NCBI RefSeq assembly: GCF_000308575.1
Contig: NZ_BAFZ01000036.1
Coordinates: 1-64,000 of the forward strand
Length of the DNA stretch: 64,000 nt
Direction of reading: 5' to 3'
Origin: Nocardia exalbida NBRC 100660
Lineage (GTDB): Bacteria; Actinomycetota; Actinomycetes; Mycobacteriales; Mycobacteriaceae
Shown here: in pieces, positions 60,739 to 64,000 of the stretch
Layout: each line of letters starts with the position of its first letter
How positions within the stretch are numbered: position 1 is the first letter of the stretch
Notes under the pieces: generated by a model
Database searches by the model: none
What the model was told of the DNA's origin: nothing
The model's input: only the letters and a program-made list of their open reading frames with translations
Position numbers and translations under genes: made by a program

Positions 60739-62115
60739 GTGAAGAGCACCGTCGAGCAGCTGAGCCCGACCCGGGTCCGGATCAATGTCGAGGTGCCCTT
60801 CGAGGAGCTGAAGCCCGATTTCGACCGCGCGTACAAGGCACTGGCCAAGCAGGTCCGTATCCCCGGCTTCCGTCCCGGTAAGGCGCCCGCGAAGCTGCTC
60901 GAGGCCCGCCTCGGTCGCGGCGCGATCCTGGAGCAGGTGGTCAACGACGCGCTGCCGGGTCGCTACAGCGAGGCCGTCACCACCTCCGAGGTGAAGGTCA
61001 TCGGCCAGCCGGAGATCGAGATCACCAAGATCGAGGACGGCCAGGAGCTCGCCTTCACCGCCGAGGTCGACGTGCGTCCGGAGATCACCCTGCCGGACTA
61101 CGAGAGCATCGCGGTCACCGTCGACGCGTTCACCGTCGGCGACGAGGACATCGAGGAGCAGTTGCAGTCGCTGCGCCAGCGCTTCGGCACCCTGACCGGT
61201 GTCGAGCGCCCGGTGCAGGACGGCGACTTCGTCTCCATCGATCTCTCGGCGACCGTGGACGGCCAGGAGGTGGCCGAGGCCGCCACGACCGGCCTGTCCC
61301 ACGAGGTCGGCTCCGGTCAGCTCATCGAGGGCCTGGACGAGGCGCTGCTCGGATTGTCGGCGGGCGAGTCGAAGGAGTTCACCTCCACGCTGGTCGCGGG
61401 CGAGCACGCGGGCAAGGAGGCGGTCATCACCGTCACGGTGCAGTCCGTCAAGGAGCGCGAGCTGCCCGAGGCCGACGACGAGTTCGCCCAGCTGGCCAGT
61501 GAATTCGACACGCTGGAAGAGCTGAAGGCCGATCTGCGCAGCCGCGTCGAGCGGGTCAAGAAGGTGCAGCAGGCGGGCGAGATCCGCGACAAGGTGCTGG
61601 ACACCCTGCTCGAGCAGGTCGAGGTGCCGCTGCCCGACGCCGTGGTGAAGGCCGAGATCGACGCCGTGACCCACGACGCGGTGCACGGCTTCGATCACGA
61701 CGAGGCCAAGTTCGCCGAGGCGCTCGAAGCGCAGGGCAGCACCCGCGAGGAGTTCGACACCGAGACCAAGGAGGCCGCCGAGAAGTCGGTCAAGACCCAG
61801 CTGCTGCTGGACGCGATCGCCGAGGCGGAGGGCACCCAGGTCGGCCAGGACGAGCTCACCGAGCGGATCCTTTTCCAGGCGCAGCGCTACGGCATGTCGC
61901 CGGAGCAGTTCATCCAGCAGGTGCAGCAGGCCGGCCAGCTCGGCGCGGTGTTCGCGGACGTGCGCCGCGGCAAGGCGCTGGCGGGCGTGGTCGGCAAGGT
62001 GACCGTCACCGACTCCGAGGGCAACACGGTGGACACCGCCGAAATGTTCGGCGCTCCCGCCGATTCCGCGGACGAGGACCAGGCCGTCGAGACGGCCGCG
62101 GCGGACGCCGAATAA
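60739..62115 (+). CDS. tig: Trigger factor
   Basis: 458 residues from GTG at 60739, seven bases after SD AAGGAG, giving [24 protein letters not shown], the same start as the mycobacterial protein. ATG at 60733 is only one base after the SD and is rejected. Ribosome-binding loop PGFRPGKAP at about 45; FKBP-type domain in the middle ([14 protein letters not shown]...[23 protein letters not shown]); C-terminal helical chaperone region. It binds nascent chains at the ribosome. Clusters with clpP1-clpP2 as in M. tuberculosis Rv2462c-Rv2460c. Confidence 0.96.
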   Translation: MKSTVEQLSPTRVRINVEVPFEELKPDFDRAYKALAKQVRIPGFRPGKAPAKLLEARLGRGAILEQVVNDALPGRYSEAVTTSEVKVIGQPEIEITKIEDGQELAFTAEVDVRPEITLPDYESIAVTVDAFTVGDEDIEEQLQSLRQRFGTLTGVERPVQDGDFVSIDLSATVDGQEVAEAATTGLSHEVGSGQLIEGLDEALLGLSAGESKEFTSTLVAGEHAGKEAVITVTVQSVKERELPEADDEFAQLASEFDTLEELKADLRSRVERVKKVQQAGEIRDKVLDTLLEQVEVPLPDAVVKAEIDAVTHDAVHGFDHDEAKFAEALEAQGSTREEFDTETKEAAEKSVKTQLLLDAIAEAEGTQVGQDELTERILFQAQRYGMSPEQFIQQVQQAGQLGAVFADVRRGKALAGVVGKVTVTDSEGNTVDTAEMFGAPADSADEDQAVETAAADAE

Positions 62116-62178
62116 TTTCATGGAATGTAGGCGTGCTCGACGCCCGAGAGGTGCGCTGATTGCGCTGTGAGCGAAGAA

Positions 62179-62208
62179 AGGGCGGTACCGGGAGTTCGGT
62201 GCCGCCCT
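62179..62208 (+). terminator. Terminator after tig
   Basis: Arms AGGGCGGTACC and GGTGCCGCCCT (one G-T pair), extended by CGAAG/CTTCG, with a T-rich tail. It lies between tig and clpP1, so clpP1P2 probably has its own promoter in 62209-62325. Confidence 0.72.
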
Positions 62209-62325
62209 GCTTCGTTAATGTTTGTGACGACAAGTCGGATAGCCCGCCCGCTGGGGTGCGGCATATGCGACCAGTGATGGCTATGTGGCACTCCGCAACG
62301 AGCCGGCGAGAGAAGGCAGGTATCC

Positions 62326-62937
62326 GTGACAATCAACCAGGCAGGGGTCATGACAACCGCGACTGCTGGTCTCAACCTCAGTGATTCGGTGTACGAGCGC
62401 CTGCTGCGTGAGCGCATCATCTTCCTGGGCACGCAGGTGGACGACGACATCGCGAACAAGCTGTGCGCGCAGATCCTGTTGCTCTCGGCGGAGGATCCCA
62501 CCAAGGACATCTCGCTCTACATCAACTCGCCGGGCGGCTCGGTGACGGCGGGCATGGCCATCTACGACACGATGCAGTTCGCCGAGTGCGACATCGCCAC
62601 CTACGGCATGGGCCTGGCCGCGTCGATGGGGCAGTTCCTGCTCACCGCGGGCACCAAGGGCAAGCGCTACGCGCTGCCGCACGCGCGCATCATGATGCAC
62701 CAGCCGTCCGCGGGGATCGGCGGCTCCGCGGCCGACATCGCGATCATGGCCGAGCAGTTCGCGCACACCAAGCGTGAGCTGAACGAGCTGCAGGCGCTGC
62801 ACACCGGCAAGTCGGTCGAGCAGGTCACCACCGACGCCGACCGCGACCGCTGGTTCACCGCGTCCGAAGCCCTGGAGTACGGCTTCATCGACCACGTGAT
62901 CAGCCACGCGAACCAGGCCAACGGCGCCAAGAAGTAA
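62326..62937 (+). CDS. clpP1: ATP-dependent Clp protease proteolytic subunit ClpP1
   Basis: 203 residues from GTG; an internal ATG at 62350 is an alternative start. Serine protease triad of the family: S100 in [10 protein letters not shown]125 in MMHQPS, D174 in the DADRDRW region. [12 protein letters not shown] and [22 protein letters not shown] are typical. It forms a mixed barrel with ClpP2 and works with ClpX or ClpC1. In actinobacteria the pair is essential. Confidence 0.96.
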   Translation: MTINQAGVMTTATAGLNLSDSVYERLLRERIIFLGTQVDDDIANKLCAQILLLSAEDPTKDISLYINSPGGSVTAGMAIYDTMQFAECDIATYGMGLAASMGQFLLTAGTKGKRYALPHARIMMHQPSAGIGGSAADIAIMAEQFAHTKRELNELQALHTGKSVEQVTTDADRDRWFTASEALEYGFIDHVISHANQANGAKK

Positions 62938-63007
62938 CGCACCGGATCACCCACAGGCCCCCGGACACCTCGAACGTCCGGCCGCCGCACCGACTTTGGA
63001 GACGAAG

Positions 63008-63676
63008 ATGGCCAATTCGATCGACCCGCGCGCCGGCCTGTCCGGCATCGCGCCGCAGAGCCCGCAGGCTCGCTACATCCTGCCGTCGTTCATCGAGCAC
63101 TCGAGCTTCGGCGTCAAGGAGTCCAACCCGTACAACAAGCTGTTCGAGGAGCGCATCATCTTCCTCGGCGTGCAGGTGGACGACGCCTCGGCCAACGACA
63201 TCATGGCGCAGTTGCTGGTGCTGGAGTCGCTGGATCCCGACCGCGACATCACCATGTACATCAACTCGCCGGGTGGCTCGTTCACCTCGCTGATGGCCAT
63301 CTACGACACCATGCAGTACGTGCGCGCCGACGTCGCCACGGTCTGCCTGGGCCAGGCCGCCTCGGCCGCGGCGGTGCTGCTCGCCGCGGGCACCCCCGGC
63401 AAGCGGGCCTGCCTGCCCAACGCCCGCGTGCTGATCCACCAGCCGTCGCTGGAGGGTGGCATCCAGGGTCAGGTGTCGGACCTGGAGATCCAGGCCGCCG
63501 AGATCGAGCGCATGCGTCGCCTGATGGAGACCACGCTCGCGCGGCACACCGGCAAGGACGCCGACACCATCCGCAAGGACACCGACCGGGACAAGATCCT
63601 GACGGCCGAGGACGCCAAGGAATACGGGATCATCGACACGGTGTTCGACTACCGCAAGCTCAGCGCGCAGAAATAA
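63008..63676 (+). CDS. clpP2: ATP-dependent Clp protease proteolytic subunit ClpP2
   Basis: 222 residues from ATG at 63008 with SD TTTGGAG; TTG at 62996 would add four residues. S119 in [12 protein letters not shown]144 in VLIHQPS, and an Asp in the DTDRDKIL region form the triad. The N-terminal extension ([28 protein letters not shown]) is usual for actinobacterial ClpP2 and is removed as a propeptide. Partner of ClpP1, 70 bp upstream. Confidence 0.96.
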   Translation: MANSIDPRAGLSGIAPQSPQARYILPSFIEHSSFGVKESNPYNKLFEERIIFLGVQVDDASANDIMAQLLVLESLDPDRDITMYINSPGGSFTSLMAIYDTMQYVRADVATVCLGQAASAAAVLLAAGTPGKRACLPNARVLIHQPSLEGGIQGQVSDLEIQAAEIERMRRLMETTLARHTGKDADTIRKDTDRDKILTAEDAKEYGIIDTVFDYRKLSAQK

Positions 63677-64000
63677 CGCGCGAACAGTCGTTTCCGGCCC
63701 CGCCGGGAGGACTGGGGCGAATCGCCGATCCCGGCGGCGGTAAGCTCGGAAATCGTTCTATGACAGGGTATTCCGGCCGGGAAGCATGCCATGGGTATGC
63801 CGCCCGGCCGGACCGCTTGTCGCGCCGCCGCGGTTCGAGAATGTGTTCGAACCACGCCGCGGCGCGAGGTGCGGTCCGGAGTGTTCGAATGCCGATCGAG
63901 CGGGCGGTCCGCCTTTCGGCGTCGTGACAACTCGCACAACCCGCGCGAGAAACATGCGCGAGTTGTCGACCTCCGTCCCGAACACCGGGTACGGTCGACC
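63677..64000. other. Intergenic end of window with one dyad
   Basis: No convincing gene is visible. Two ten-base arms, GACAACTCGC (63926-63935) and GCGAGTTGTC (63958-63967), form an inverted repeat 22 bp apart, which may be an operator or hairpin before the next gene outside the window. Confidence 0.5.

Overview
The window is high-GC actinobacterial DNA, most likely from the Nocardia/Rhodococcus group. It carries a mycobacterial-type type VII secretion (ESX) locus, a PknG kinase, an NAD-specific 180-kDa-class glutamate dehydrogenase, an AnsP-type permease and a tig-clpP1-clpP2 cluster. Phosphoketolase, and the way the PE/PPE pair is embedded in one compact locus, fit Nocardia better than Mycobacterium, but the genus is an inference.

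Region 1 (1-15.2 kb) is a block of ESX substrates and accessory proteins: a partial Pro/Gly-rich protein, an EspB-like PE/PPE-fold protein, two YbaB/EspL-like proteins, small YxxxD-signal proteins, two paralogous proteins with Rv3899c-type C-terminal domains, a DUF4226-like protein, an NlpC/P60 hydrolase and a CpnT-type WXG100-like protein. Region 2 (15.7-33.6 kb) is a complete ESX apparatus in the order eccA, eccB, eccC (three ATPase domains fused), a new 91-aa protein, two Esx proteins, PE, PPE, espG, a ParA-like ATPase, eccD, mycP, eccE. From eccB to eccE this matches the mycobacterial ESX-2 gene set, with the PE/PPE and Esx pairs in swapped order. An EspR-like HTH protein and two membrane proteins follow (33.6-35.8 kb).

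Region 3 (36-46.3 kb) holds glutamate dehydrogenase, an SPFH/zinc-ribbon protein, ansP and pknG, a set that fits the known PknG control of glutamate metabolism in mycobacteria. Region 4 (46.3-59.7 kb) holds regulators (MerR, two large paralogous ATPase/LuxR proteins, TetR), a RibD-C reductase, small exported proteins, a membrane protein and phosphoketolase. Region 5 (59.9-63.7 kb) is an FKBP lipoprotein, trigger factor and ClpP1/ClpP2.

Two palindromes tie the window together. Motif A (TTCCCA-N4-TGGGAA, about 13 copies) sits mostly 47-81 bp upstream of ESX genes and pknG. Motif B (TGCCGTT-N4-AACGGTA, 6 copies) precedes eccA, glutamate dehydrogenase, ansP and several others. Motif A looks like the operator of an undescribed ESX regulon. 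A second unusual feature is a chain of ATGA-coupled mini-ORFs, made by an 80-bp tandem repeat, between the ParA-like gene and eccD.
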